From assembly GCF_000430665.1 (NCBI RefSeq), contig NZ_KE387189.1:83039-131237 (forward strand): 48,199 nt of DNA. Reading direction: 5' to 3'. Positions 18,555 through 27,890 of this stretch are shown one piece after another. How positions within the stretch are numbered: the first letter of the stretch is position 1; every line of letters begins with the position of its first letter. This DNA is from Aquimarina muelleri DSM 19832 (GTDB lineage: Bacteria > Bacteroidota > Bacteroidia > Flavobacteriales > Flavobacteriaceae). The translations under genes and the position numbers were made by a program. The notes below the pieces were generated by a model. That model saw only the letters and a program-made list of their open reading frames with translations, was not told where the DNA came from and ran no database searches.

Positions 18555-19739
18555 ATGAAGACAATCCACGATTTTAATTTCGAAAATAAAAAAGCATTAA
18601 TACGAGTAGATTTTAATGTTCCTTTAAACGAAAAATTTGAAGTAACAGATGATACTAGAATACAAGCTGCCAAACCAACTATAATAAAAATTTTGGAAGA
18701 TGGAGGTAGTGCTATTTTAATGTCTCACTTAGGAAGACCAAAAGGGGTAGAAGAAGAATTTTCGTTAAAACATATAGTAAATAGAGTTTCATATATTCTT
18801 GGAGTACAAGTTAAATATATAGCAAATTGCGTAGGAAAAGATGCAGAAGATGCAGTTGCAACTATAAATCCAGGAGAAGTTTTATTATTAGAAAATTTAA
18901 GGTTTCACCCAGAAGAAACTAGTGGAGATGTTATTTTTGCTGAACAATTATCAAAATTAGGAGATATTTATGTTAATGATGCTTTTGGTACAGCACATAG
19001 GGCACATGCTTCTACGACCATTGTAGCACAGTTTTTTACAGATAATAAATGTTTTGGTAGTTTATTAGCAAAAGAAATAGAAAGTATCGATAAAATTTTA
19101 AAAAGTGGAGAAAAACCAGTTACCGCCATATTAGGAGGATCAAAAGTATCCTCAAAGATCACGATTATCGAAAATATTTTAGATAAAATAGATCACTTAA
19201 TTATTGGAGGAGGAATGACATATACTTTTATTAAAGCACAAGGAGGGCAAATAGGAGACTCAATTTGTGAAGATGATAAACAAGAGTTAGCGTTAGAAAT
19301 TTTAAGAAAAGCAAAAGAAAAAGGAGTACAAGTTCATCTTCCTGTAGATGTGATAGGAGCAGATGCTTTTAGCAATGATGCAAATACAGATGTGATGGAT
19401 GTAAACATGATTCCTAATGGTTGGCAAGGATTAGATGTAGGACCCGAAACTATAAAGATATTTCATGAAGTAGTTTTACAATCTAAAACAATATTATGGA
19501 ATGGACCTCTTGGAGTTTTTGAAATGGAAAATTTTGCTAAAGGCACCATAGCTCTTGGAAACTCTATTGCAGAATCAACAGATAACGGAGCATTTTCATT
19601 AGTAGGAGGAGGAGACTCTGTAGCAGCGGTAAAGCAGTTTGGTTTTGGAGATAAAGTTAGTTATGTTTCTACTGGAGGAGGGGCAATGCTAGAAAGCCTT
19701 GAAGGTAAAACATTGCCAGGAATTGCAGCAATAGAATAA
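18555..19739 (+). CDS. pgk: Phosphoglycerate kinase
   Basis: A 394-residue glycolytic enzyme that transfers phosphate from 1,3-bisphosphoglycerate to ADP in the cytoplasm. Landmarks in order are RVDFNVPLN near the N-terminus, MSHLGRPKG (substrate-binding Arg/His), VNDAFGTAHRAHAST, AILGGSKVSSKI, IIGGGMTYTF, WNGPLGVFE and the C-terminal GGGDSVAAV nucleotide-binding loop followed by STGGGAMLE. The frame is open further upstream to an ATG at 18456, but the start at 18555 (MKTIHDFNFENKKALIRVDF) gives the usual N-terminus of flavobacterial Pgk; the extra 33 residues are not Pgk-like. It is monocistronic: divergent from holB and followed by a terminator. Confidence 0.97.
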   Translation: MKTIHDFNFENKKALIRVDFNVPLNEKFEVTDDTRIQAAKPTIIKILEDGGSAILMSHLGRPKGVEEEFSLKHIVNRVSYILGVQVKYIANCVGKDAEDAVATINPGEVLLLENLRFHPEETSGDVIFAEQLSKLGDIYVNDAFGTAHRAHASTTIVAQFFTDNKCFGSLLAKEIESIDKILKSGEKPVTAILGGSKVSSKITIIENILDKIDHLIIGGGMTYTFIKAQGGQIGDSICEDDKQELALEILRKAKEKGVQVHLPVDVIGADAFSNDANTDVMDVNMIPNGWQGLDVGPETIKIFHEVVLQSKTILWNGPLGVFEMENFAKGTIALGNSIAESTDNGAFSLVGGGDSVAAVKQFGFGDKVSYVSTGGGAMLESLEGKTLPGIAAIE

Positions 19740-19773
19740 ATTTTGTAAGAAAATACATATTTTAAATATATAT

Positions 19774-19799
19774 AAAACCGGTTTTTTACCGGTTTTTTT
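19774..19799 (+). terminator. Rho-independent terminator after pgk
   Basis: Perfect stem AAAACCGGT (19774-19782) and ACCGGTTTT (19788-19796) with a TTTTT loop and a following T-run, 34 bases after the pgk stop. Confidence 0.9.
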
Positions 19800-19855
19800 A
19801 ATGTTTTTAACGCATTGGTTTTTTGTGATTTAGAAAAAAAACACGATTTTCGCTA

Positions 19856-19889
19856 TTGTGTTGTTGATAACATGTTAAAAACAACACAA
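19856..19889. repeat. Nested palindrome upstream of the lytic transglycosylase gene
   Basis: A 10-bp inverted repeat TTGTGTTGTT (19856-19865) and AACAACACAA (19880-19889) encloses a second perfect palindrome TAACATGTTA (19868-19877). It lies about 50 bases before the mltD-like start, after the pgk terminator. It could be an operator or an RNA hairpin in the leader; no regulator is identified. Confidence 0.6.
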
Positions 19890-19940
19890 ATTATCAAATA
19901 AATATAAATTTTAAACAATTTCACCAAACGAATTTGTACA

Positions 19941-21503
19941 ATGAATAAATACCATATATTTTTATTTTCTTTCCTATTTTTATCTATTTCTTTAACCGGA
20001 CAAGAACAAATTGATTCTAAACAACATAAGGTTGTAAAAGACACAACTAAGGCGATTAAAATAAAAGGAGAGTTACAAGCTATAACAATAACACCTACTA
20101 GTATAAAAGATAGTGTAACATATGTGGTAAAAGATCATCCAAGAATGTCACAATTCGATTCTCTATGGAAACAAGAATTGTATAATTCTGATTTATATGA
20201 TACTATTTATAACTCTGTAACAACTCTAAAGTATGAACCGATAGAGTATGTAGATCTTCCTACAGATACCTTAAAAGCCAGATTAAAAGAACTGAATGCA
20301 CGTACTCCTTTTAATGTAGAGTATAATCCTTCTTTAGAAAGTGTAATAAAAAGATATTTAAAATACAGACATAAACACTTGGAGCGATTAATGGCGCTTA
20401 GCGAATTTTACTTCCCGCTTTTTGAGCAAGAACTTGATAATCAAAATATCCCATTAGAAATAAAATATCTGGCTATTGTAGAGTCCGCATTAAAACCTAG
20501 AGCGAAATCTAGAGTTGGGGCTACAGGATTATGGCAGTTTATGTTTGGTACTGGAAAAATGTTTGGACTAGAGGTGAGTTCTTATGTAGATGAGCGTATG
20601 GATCCTATTATGGCAACTAAAGCGGCATGTAAATATTTAGCTAATTTATATAAAGTATTTGGAGACTGGGATCTTGCATTAGCATCCTATAATTCTGGAC
20701 CAGGTAACGTTACTAAGGCAATTCGACGTAGTGGTGGATATACAAATTATTGGAATATTAGGCATAATTTACCTAGAGAAACAGCAGGATACCTACCAGC
20801 ATTTTTAGCTACAATGTATATTTTTGAATATGCAGATAAGCACGGTTTTAAATCTAGAAAACCAGAGTTTGCTTATTTTGAAACCGATACAATACGAGTA
20901 AAACAAATGATATCTCTAGATCAAGTATCTAAATACATGAATATAGATATCGAAGAGTTACAGTTTTTAAACCCTTCTTATAAATTAGATATTATTCCAT
21001 ATGTTAAAGATGAGGACTATGTATTACGATTACCACTAGATAAAATAGGGCCATTTGTAGCAAACGAAAATCAAATATACAGCTTAGCCAAGACAGAACT
21101 TGATAAGCGAGAAAAACCATTGCCTAAGTATTTCGAAGCTAATGATAGAGTTCGATATAGAGTTCGTAGTGGTGATTTTTTAGGAAAAATTGCTAGAAAA
21201 TACGGAGTCAGAGTAAGCCAAATTAAAAAATGGAATGGTTTGCGAAGTAACAATCTTAGAATTGGCCAACGTTTAACAATTCATGCACGTAGACCAGTTG
21301 TAAATAAATCGCAAAAAACAACCAAAACAATGACTAAGGTTGTAAATAATAGTTCTGAAATATATACCGTTAGAACAGGGGATACTTTATGGAGTATTTC
21401 TCAAAAATTTAAAGGTGTATCTGTCGAGAATCTTAAAAATTGGAACGATATTAGTGGTAGTGGTATAAAACCAGGTATGAAATTGAAACTTTCAAAATCA
21501 TAA
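19941..21503 (+). CDS. MltD-like membrane-bound lytic murein transglycosylase with LysM domains
   Basis: A 520-residue exported enzyme that should cleave the MurNAc-GlcNAc bond of peptidoglycan by transglycosylation. A signal peptide precedes LTGQEQ at about residue 20. The SLT/GH23 domain covers about 160-300: the catalytic Glu is E181 in LAIVESALKP, followed by GATGLWQFM and the LASYNSGPGNV motif typical of MltD. Two LysM domains follow at about 408-452 (YRVRSGDFLGKIARKYGV) and 474-520 (YTVRTGDTLWSISQKFKG), which bind peptidoglycan. The DUF4837 lipoprotein gene begins 19 bases after its stop, so the two are likely co-transcribed. The signal region lacks an evident lipobox, unlike E. coli MltD. 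Confidence 0.93.
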   Translation: MNKYHIFLFSFLFLSISLTGQEQIDSKQHKVVKDTTKAIKIKGELQAITITPTSIKDSVTYVVKDHPRMSQFDSLWKQELYNSDLYDTIYNSVTTLKYEPIEYVDLPTDTLKARLKELNARTPFNVEYNPSLESVIKRYLKYRHKHLERLMALSEFYFPLFEQELDNQNIPLEIKYLAIVESALKPRAKSRVGATGLWQFMFGTGKMFGLEVSSYVDERMDPIMATKAACKYLANLYKVFGDWDLALASYNSGPGNVTKAIRRSGGYTNYWNIRHNLPRETAGYLPAFLATMYIFEYADKHGFKSRKPEFAYFETDTIRVKQMISLDQVSKYMNIDIEELQFLNPSYKLDIIPYVKDEDYVLRLPLDKIGPFVANENQIYSLAKTELDKREKPLPKYFEANDRVRYRVRSGDFLGKIARKYGVRVSQIKKWNGLRSNNLRIGQRLTIHARRPVVNKSQKTTKTMTKVVNNSSEIYTVRTGDTLWSISQKFKGVSVENLKNWNDISGSGIKPGMKLKLSKS

Positions 21504-21522
21504 CCGAAAACAGGATCGCCTT

Positions 21523-22515
21523 ATGAAAAAACTATCCCTTATAGTAACAGCTATTTGCTTACTTTGTATAATAAGTTGTACACAGAGTAAAAAAAATGAA
21601 AACAAAGCACCTATGGGTGCAATGGCACATTCTGTAGGAAAAATAAACGAACTTTCTGTAGTTGTGGATAATGAGTTATGGAAAAGTAGTGTTGGAGATA
21701 CTATCCGCAAATTTTTTGGAGGAGAAGTACCAGGTTTACCTCAAGAAGAACCTTTGTTTTCGATGCGACAAATGCCAGAAGAAGCATTTTATGGTTTAGC
21801 AAGAAAAAACAGAACTTTTCTTTGGATAAAAAAAGGAGAAAAAAGTAAGTACACTATATTAACTAATAAATTCGCTACGCCACAAGTAGGCGCAGTAATT
21901 ACAGGAGAAACAGATGATGAAATTTCTAGCTTAATCAATAAGCATTATAAAACGATTATTTCAAAATATAAACTTGCAGAAACAAAAGAAAAACAAAGAC
22001 GAATCAAAAAGTCTTTAGAGAAAATTCCTCAATTACAAGAAAAATTAGGAATAACATTAAATATCCCAACTGCCTATAGAGTAGCTATAGAAGAAGACAA
22101 ATTTTTCTGGATTAGAAAAGATATCCCCCATGGCAGTATGAACCTAATGATATACGAACTGCCTATTGGTACTGTATCTAAAGATTCAAACACTATTTCT
22201 AGCATTATAAAAATGAGAGATTCTATAGGTACTGTGAAAATACCAACCTCTGAAGTCGGTAATTTTATTACAGAAGAGGCATATGCTCCCTATATTTATG
22301 AGACTACATTAGACAACAAATTTACTTTTGAAACTAAAGGAACATGGGAAATAAAAGATCGTTTTATGGCAGGCCCATTTGTGAATTACGTTATAGAGGA
22401 TGCTGTTAACAATAGATTGATGGTTTTAGAAGGCTTTGTATTTGCTCCTTCCGTAAACAAAAGAGACAATATGTTTGAGCTAGAAGCTATCATCAAAACA
22501 GTACATTTTGAATAA
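21523..22515 (+). CDS. DUF4837 family lipoprotein
   Basis: A 330-residue lipoprotein. The signal (MKKLSLIVTAICLLCIISC) has a lipobox-like end with Cys19 as the probable lipidation site, followed by a polar Lys/Asn-rich tether. The body matches the DUF4837 family of Bacteroidota as I recall it: GKINELSVVVDNELWKS, GDTIRKFFGGEVPGLPQEEP and a late GPFVNYVIEDAVNNRLMVLEG. Its function is unknown. It follows the MltD-like gene by 19 bases, which suggests a role in the cell envelope, but this is only context. Confidence 0.85.
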   Translation: MKKLSLIVTAICLLCIISCTQSKKNENKAPMGAMAHSVGKINELSVVVDNELWKSSVGDTIRKFFGGEVPGLPQEEPLFSMRQMPEEAFYGLARKNRTFLWIKKGEKSKYTILTNKFATPQVGAVITGETDDEISSLINKHYKTIISKYKLAETKEKQRRIKKSLEKIPQLQEKLGITLNIPTAYRVAIEEDKFFWIRKDIPHGSMNLMIYELPIGTVSKDSNTISSIIKMRDSIGTVKIPTSEVGNFITEEAYAPYIYETTLDNKFTFETKGTWEIKDRFMAGPFVNYVIEDAVNNRLMVLEGFVFAPSVNKRDNMFELEAIIKTVHFE

Positions 22516-22729
22516 TACATTTCTTTTGTAATCTATGTAAACCTTCTTGAAGATTTAATTCTTAAAGGCTTGCCTCGAAAAAAAAGAACTATACCTTACG
22601 AGTTTGTTCTCAGACTATTTGCTGATTGTAAGAACTATTCTTTTTATAAAATTGTAGAAAACTTTCTTTTTTTCATAAAATAATGTCTTCAATTTGGCAT
22701 TATATTTATCGATTCTAAAAATTGATTTT

Positions 22730-24856
22730 ATGAGTATTATTTCTTTTATAACGAAACAGATCCCTGTTTCAGACAAACAAATTACTAAAACTATCTCTCT
22801 TTTAAATGATGGGGCTACAATACCTTTCATTGCTAGATATCGTAAAGAAATGACAGGAGATCTGGATGAGGTAGCGATTGGTGAAATTGTAAAATATAAA
22901 GCAGTTTTTGAAGCATTAGAAAAAAGAAAAGAAAGTGTACTTGCTGCTATTAAAGAACAAGATGCTTTGACTCCAGAGTTAAAGAAGAGAATTTTATTAG
23001 CAGAGACTCTTACAGAAGTAGAGGATATTTATCTGCCATACAAGAAAAAGAAAAAGACGAAAGCAACTATAGCAAAAGAAAAGGGTTTAGAGCCTTTAGC
23101 AAAAATAATTATGCAACAAAAGGAAGAAGAGGTTCTTTTTGTTGCATCCAAATACTTAAATGATACCGTTGCATCTGAAGAAGAAGCACTACAAGGAGCA
23201 AGAGATATCATTGCAGAATGGATTAACGAAGATGAGAAAATCAGAAATGGACTAAGAAGACTTTATCAACGAAAAGCAACAATAGCTTCTACTGTTATAA
23301 AAACCAAAAAGGAAGACGAAAATGCTCAAAAATACCAACAATATTTTGATTGGGAAGAGCCAGTACATAAATGTCCATCACATAGATTATTGGCAATTTT
23401 AAGAGCTGAAAATGAAAAAATAGTAAGAGTAAAAATTGCAGTACCAGAGGAAGATGCGTTAGATATTATAGATGGTGTGATGATAAAAACTAATGTTGAA
23501 GCATGCACAGATCATCTGTTTTTAGCAATATCGGATGCTTATAAACGATTATTAGCTCCTGCAATTTCTACAGAAATATTAAACCAATTTAAAGAAAAAG
23601 CAGATGATAATGCCATACATGTTTTTGCCCAAAATCTAAAACAACTCTTATTGGCCTCTCCACTAGGTCAAAAAAGGATATTAGCCTTAGACCCAGGTTT
23701 TAAATCTGGATGTAAGGTGGTTTGTTTAGATGAACAAGGAGACTTATTACATAATGAAAATATCTATCCACATCCACCACAGCGAGAAACTACAGCTTCT
23801 ATAAAAAAAATACGATCCTTGGTAAATGCTTATAAAATTGAAGCCATTAGTATTGGTAATGGAACAGCTGCTAGAGAAACAGAAGCCTTTATTAAGAAAA
23901 TCCCATTCGAACAACCAATACAAGTATTCATGGTTAACGAAAGTGGTGCTTCTGTCTATTCTGCATCTAAAATTGCAAGAGCAGAGTTTCCTAACTATGA
24001 TGTTACTGTACGTGGTGCGGTATCTATAGGAAGAAGATTAGCAGACCCTCTTGCAGAATTAGTAAAAATAGACCCTAAAGCGATTGGGGTAGGGCAATAT
24101 CAGCATGATGTAGATCAAACTAAACTTAAAAACGAGTTAGATACGGTAGTAATGAGTTGTGTGAATAGTGTAGGAATTAATGTAAATACTGCTAGTGTAC
24201 CTTTATTAAGTTATGTTTCAGGTATTGGAGAAAAACTGGCAGAAAATATTGTTACGTATAGATCTGAAAATGGAGCATTAAAATCTCGAGAGGAACTAAA
24301 AAAAGTACCAAGATTAGGAGGTAAGTCTTATGAGCAAGCAGCAGCATTTTTAAGAATTACGAGCCCTAAAAACCCACTGGATAATTCTGCAGTACACCCA
24401 GAACGATATCAATTGGTATCTAAAATGGCTAAAGACACTGGGGTTCCTATAAGTGAACTAATAGGAAATAAAGAAGCGATTTCAAAAATAAAATTACAAA
24501 GTTATATTACCGAAGAGGTTGGACTTCCTACATTAACAGACATTATTAAGGAGCTCGAAAAACCAGGGGTAGATCCCAGAAAAAAAGTAACTGTCTTTGA
24601 ATTTGATCCTAATGTAAAGTCTATTGCAGATATAAAAGCAGGAATGAAATTACCAGGAATCGTGAATAATATTACAAATTTTGGTTGTTTTGTAGATATA
24701 GGAGTCAAAGAAAGTGGTTTGATTCATATCTCAAAATTAGCAAACGAATTTATTAGCGATGTTAATGCAGTAGTACAATTACATCAACACTTAATGGTAA
24801 CAGTATTGGAGGTAGATATGAGTAGAAAAAGAATTCAACTCTCTCTTATTGATTAA
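22730..24856 (+). CDS. tex: Tex family RNA-binding transcription accessory protein
   Basis: A 708-residue cytoplasmic nucleic-acid-binding protein of the Tex/YhgF family. The N-terminal Tex domain is marked by LLNDGATIPFIARYRKE followed by MTGDLDE. The central YqgF-like RNase H fold contains ILALDPGFKSGCKVVCLD and ISIGNGTAARETEAF. The helix-hairpin-helix region has VNTASVPLLSYVSGIGEKLA and KKVPRLGGKSYEQAAAFLRI. The C-terminal S1 domain is LPGIVNNITNFGCFVDIGVK with SGLIHISKLA. The frame extends upstream to an ATG at 22694, but MSIISFITKQIPVSDKQI at 22730 is the normal family N-terminus. Family members influence transcription and RNA binding, but the exact role in this group is not settled. The 214-base gap upstream suggests an independent promoter, which I could not place. 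Confidence 0.95.
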   Translation: MSIISFITKQIPVSDKQITKTISLLNDGATIPFIARYRKEMTGDLDEVAIGEIVKYKAVFEALEKRKESVLAAIKEQDALTPELKKRILLAETLTEVEDIYLPYKKKKKTKATIAKEKGLEPLAKIIMQQKEEEVLFVASKYLNDTVASEEEALQGARDIIAEWINEDEKIRNGLRRLYQRKATIASTVIKTKKEDENAQKYQQYFDWEEPVHKCPSHRLLAILRAENEKIVRVKIAVPEEDALDIIDGVMIKTNVEACTDHLFLAISDAYKRLLAPAISTEILNQFKEKADDNAIHVFAQNLKQLLLASPLGQKRILALDPGFKSGCKVVCLDEQGDLLHNENIYPHPPQRETTASIKKIRSLVNAYKIEAISIGNGTAARETEAFIKKIPFEQPIQVFMVNESGASVYSASKIARAEFPNYDVTVRGAVSIGRRLADPLAELVKIDPKAIGVGQYQHDVDQTKLKNELDTVVMSCVNSVGINVNTASVPLLSYVSGIGEKLAENIVTYRSENGALKSREELKKVPRLGGKSYEQAAAFLRITSPKNPLDNSAVHPERYQLVSKMAKDTGVPISELIGNKEAISKIKLQSYITEEVGLPTLTDIIKELEKPGVDPRKKVTVFEFDPNVKSIADIKAGMKLPGIVNNITNFGCFVDIGVKESGLIHISKLANEFISDVNAVVQLHQHLMVTVLEVDMSRKRIQLSLID

Positions 24857-24950
24857 TGATATGGAATATAATTAATTAGTATGAGTTGTTTAAATTTATT
24901 GGAAAAAACTAATATTTTTTGTTTCAATGAGGTAAAAAAATAGAAATAAA

Positions 24951-24977
24951 AAACCCCAACGATTACAGTTGGGGTTT
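24951..24977. terminator. Bidirectional terminator between tex and tatA
   Basis: A 10-bp stem AAACCCCAAC (24951-24960) and GTTGGGGTTT (24968-24977) with a 7-base loop, A-rich on the left and T-rich on the right, between the convergent genes tex and tatA. Confidence 0.88.
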
Positions 24978-24999
24978 ATAATATGTAGTAATACAAAAA

Positions 25000-25191
25000 T
25001 TATTTTTTTTCATCTATTTTAGGGTCTTCATCATCTTCTTTTGTAGCATCTTTAAATTCTTTTATACCACTACCAAGCCCTCTCATTAATTCAGGGATTT
25101 TCTTTCCTCCAAACAAAAGTAATAAAGCTCCTACAATTAGAGCAATTTGCCATGGACCTATCATTCCTAAAAATATACTAGATAATATCAT
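25000..25191 (-). CDS. tatA: Sec-independent protein translocase TatA/TatE-type subunit
   Basis: A 63-residue subunit of the twin-arginine translocase, which exports folded proteins across the inner membrane. One transmembrane helix (about residues 12-27, GPWQIALIVGALLLLF) is followed by the hinge FGGKKIPELMRGLGSGIKEF, which contains the conserved FG and the amphipathic helix, and then an acidic tail. Length and layout are normal for TatA. It is alone on the minus strand, convergent with tex and divergent from the M23 peptidase gene; tatC is not in the window. Confidence 0.93.
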   Translation of the reverse strand: MILSSIFLGMIGPWQIALIVGALLLLFGGKKIPELMRGLGSGIKEFKDATKEDDEDPKIDEKK

Positions 25192-25211
25192 GATCTTAAA
25201 CTATTAGAATA

Positions 25212-25244
25212 CAAAGTTAGTAAGAAATGATGAAACCGACACAA
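25212..25244 (-). promoter_or_regulatory. Candidate promoter for tatA
   Basis: On the minus strand TTG (25242-25244) is followed after 22 bases by TAACTTTG (25212-25219), matching TAnnTTTG, with the tatA start 20 bases downstream. This arrangement fits the Bacteroidota consensus. Confidence 0.5.
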
Positions 25245-25416
25245 TTTAAATAGTTTTTAACCATTAAAGAAGTGTTATTTGCTGCATATTTAAGGATCTG
25301 TAAAAAAGAATTAAGAAATAAACAAGATTTTTAGAAATAAATTGGTCTTTAAAATTACATTTTAGAATGATTTTATAAATTTTTTAGACGATTTATATAT
25401 CTAAAACGTTATATTT

Positions 25417-25443
25417 TTGATATTGGTAGATTACGTATATTTG
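25417..25443 (+). promoter_or_regulatory. Candidate promoter for the M23 peptidase operon
   Basis: TATATTTG at 25436-25443 matches TAnnTTTG; a TTG lies at 25417-25419 with a 16-base spacer, slightly short of the usual range. The start codon of the M23 gene is about 40 bases downstream. The 291-base divergent gap 25192-25482 holds this and the tatA promoter, and I see nothing else in it. Confidence 0.5.
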
Positions 25444-25482
25444 CGATTAATAATACCGATTTGAGAACATTCTTTATAGAAG

Positions 25483-26361
25483 ATGTCTATGGCAAAAAAG
25501 AATAAAGAGCAAAAAAAGATAACTAAAAAGCTACTTAATAAGTATCGCTTGGTAATTCTTAATGAGGATACTTTTGAAGAGCGAATATCGTTTAAACTTA
25601 ATAGACTTAATGTTTTTGTAATGGTTACTATTACCTCAATAGTTCTTGTAGCAGGAACAATATTTTTAATTGCTTTTACTCCATTAAGAGAATATATACC
25701 TGGATATTCTTCTACTTCTCTAAATTTAAGAGCTACCCGACTAGCGGCAACTACAGACTCTTTAGAATCGGTAATTGCGATTAATCAAGAATATTATAAA
25801 TCTATAAGAAAAGTACTTATCGGGGATGTGAAAACTGTAGAATTTGATGTGGATTCGGCAATACAATCTCAAAAAATTAGTCCAGAAGAGGTAGATCTTA
25901 AACCTTCAGAACAAGATATAAAGCTTCGCGAAGAGGTTTCAAAAGAAGATAAATATAGTTTATTTGAAAGCGAAAAATCAAACTCTGACTTTTCTTTATT
26001 TCCACCAGTAAAAGGTAATATTACTTCGGGTTATAATGTAAATGAAAAACATTATGGTGTCGATATAGCAGTGGCAAAAGATACTCCAGTAAAAGCAGCA
26101 TCTTCTGGAACGGTTATTTTTTCTGAATGGACAGCAGAGACAGGTCATGTAATTATATTAGAGCATAATAATAATTTAATTACTGTATATAAACACAATG
26201 CCTCATTATCTAAACAGCAAGGAGAACAAGTTCAAACAGGAGAAGTAATCGCTACAGTAGGTTCTACAGGAGAGTTATCTACGGGTCCTCATTTACATTT
26301 TGAATTATGGAGAGATGGATATCCAACAGATCCGTCTAACTTTATTGATTTTGAACAATAA
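25483..26361 (+). CDS. Membrane-anchored M23 family metallopeptidase
   Basis: A 292-residue LytM/M23 peptidase, expected to cut peptide cross-links of peptidoglycan in the periplasm. Residues 1-43 are basic and cytoplasmic; one membrane helix spans about 45-66 (VFVMVTITSIVLVAGTIFLI); residues 80-150 are a polar, partly coiled stalk. The LytM domain (about 172-290) keeps the zinc and catalytic residues: H190 and D194 in HYGVD, H238 in VYKHN, and H270/H272 in GPHLHFE, so it should be active. The start could equally be the second Met at 25489 (MAKKNKEQ). It is followed after 6 bases by the GH3-type gene, so the two are co-transcribed. Confidence 0.92.
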   Translation: MSMAKKNKEQKKITKKLLNKYRLVILNEDTFEERISFKLNRLNVFVMVTITSIVLVAGTIFLIAFTPLREYIPGYSSTSLNLRATRLAATTDSLESVIAINQEYYKSIRKVLIGDVKTVEFDVDSAIQSQKISPEEVDLKPSEQDIKLREEVSKEDKYSLFESEKSNSDFSLFPPVKGNITSGYNVNEKHYGVDIAVAKDTPVKAASSGTVIFSEWTAETGHVIILEHNNNLITVYKHNASLSKQQGEQVQTGEVIATVGSTGELSTGPHLHFELWRDGYPTDPSNFIDFEQ

Positions 26362-26367
26362 TTATAT

Positions 26368-27867
26368 ATGTCTTTAAAAGGAGTAGGAGCTAAAATCTTT
26401 GCCAAACGTATTCGTAAAAAAATAGATAAGTGGGCATCTAACCCTATAAAAACTCAGGAAAAAGTTTTTAAGAGTCTGATTGGTCAATCAAAACATACTG
26501 TTTTTGGAAAAGATCATAATTTTCAAAACATCAAAACATATTCAGATTTTGCAAAAAATGTACCGATTAGGGATTATGAAAAATTAAAAGGATATGTAAA
26601 TAGGGTTGTAGAAGGGGAGAAAGATATTCTTTGGCCTGGTAAACCATTATATTTTGCAAAAACATCAGGGACTACTAGTGGTGCAAAATACATTCCTTTA
26701 ACCAAAGACTCTATGCCTACTCATATAAAAGCGGCACGTAATGCTATTTTATGTTATATAGAGGAAACAGGCAAAACCAATTTTGTGGATGGTAAGATGA
26801 TATTTCTTCAGGGAAGCCCAGAAATGGAAGAAAAAAACGGTATAATGTTAGGAAGGCTCTCAGGAATTGTAGCACATTATGTTCCTAAATATCTTCAAAA
26901 AAATAGAATGCCTACTTGGGAGACTAATTGTATTGAAGATTGGGAACAAAAAGTAGATGCTATTGTTGAAGAAACAGTAGATCAAAATATGGCAGTAATT
27001 AGTGGTATTCCACCTTGGGTGCAGATGTATTTTGAAAAACTACAACAAAAAACTAATAAGACAATAGGAGAGCTTTTTAAAGGATTTGAGCTTTTTATAT
27101 ACGGAGGAGTGAATTTCGAACCTTATAAAAAAACTTTTGAAAAACTGATTGGCAAAAAAGTTGCTGGAATAGAATTATATCCAGCTTCAGAAGGGTTTTT
27201 TGCGTTTCAAGACAGTCAAAACGAAAAAGGGATGCTATTACAACTGGATTCGGGGATGTTTTATGAATTTGTGAAAGCAGATAAATTTTTTGAAAAGAAC
27301 CCCAAAAGATTAACTATTGGTGAGGTAGAAAAAGGAGTTAATTATGTGATGTTGATTTCTACTAATGCAGGATTGTGGGCTTATAATGTTGGTGATACAG
27401 TACAGTTTACAAGTGTTTCACCATACAGAGTTATAGTTTCAGGAAGAATAAAACATTTTATATCTGCTTTTGGAGAACATGTTATCGGCAAAGAAGTAGA
27501 TGAGGCAATTCGCATTGGAGCAGAAAAAACAGGAGTAATAATTAATGATTTTACTGTTGCACCACAAGTAAATCCAAAAGATGGAAAATTACCTTATCAT
27601 GAATGGTTTATAGAATTTAGAGAAGCTCCAAAAGATATAAAAACATTAACTTTAGAGATAGAAAATTCCTTACGAAAACAAAATTCATATTATAATGATT
27701 TGATAGAAGGAAAAATACTAAGAGCACTAAAAATAACCATTGTTCCAAAAGATGGGTTTAAAAGTTATATGAAATCTATTGGTAAATTAGGAGGACAAAA
27801 TAAGCTTCCCAGACTCTCTAATGACAGAAAAATAGCAGATGCTCTTACCACTATAATAGACAAATAA
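26368..27867 (+). CDS. GH3 auxin-responsive promoter family protein (acyl-adenylate-forming type)
   Basis: A 499-residue protein of the GH3 family. Plant members adenylate small acids such as jasmonate or indole acetate and join them to amino acids; bacterial members have no established substrate. The ATP-binding loop is visible as FAKTSGTTSGAKYIPLTKDS (about residues 93-112). Other landmarks are YGGVNFEPYKK, ELYPASEGFFAFQ, YVMLISTNAGLWAYNVGDTV and the hinge region VSGRIKHFISAFGEHVIGKE. Length fits the bacterial family. It lies between the M23 peptidase (6 bases before) and the DUF6909 gene (23 bases after). A ligase activity is likely from the family; acid and acceptor are unknown. Confidence 0.9.
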   Translation: MSLKGVGAKIFAKRIRKKIDKWASNPIKTQEKVFKSLIGQSKHTVFGKDHNFQNIKTYSDFAKNVPIRDYEKLKGYVNRVVEGEKDILWPGKPLYFAKTSGTTSGAKYIPLTKDSMPTHIKAARNAILCYIEETGKTNFVDGKMIFLQGSPEMEEKNGIMLGRLSGIVAHYVPKYLQKNRMPTWETNCIEDWEQKVDAIVEETVDQNMAVISGIPPWVQMYFEKLQQKTNKTIGELFKGFELFIYGGVNFEPYKKTFEKLIGKKVAGIELYPASEGFFAFQDSQNEKGMLLQLDSGMFYEFVKADKFFEKNPKRLTIGEVEKGVNYVMLISTNAGLWAYNVGDTVQFTSVSPYRVIVSGRIKHFISAFGEHVIGKEVDEAIRIGAEKTGVIINDFTVAPQVNPKDGKLPYHEWFIEFREAPKDIKTLTLEIENSLRKQNSYYNDLIEGKILRALKITIVPKDGFKSYMKSIGKLGGQNKLPRLSNDRKIADALTTIIDK

Positions 27868-27890
27868 ACTATATTTGTTAGGAAAAATTT

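Noticed and set aside
22694..22729. Longer start for Tex (12 extra residues)
   Set aside because: The family N-terminus begins at MSIISFITKQ (22730); the added residues look like an untranslated leader.
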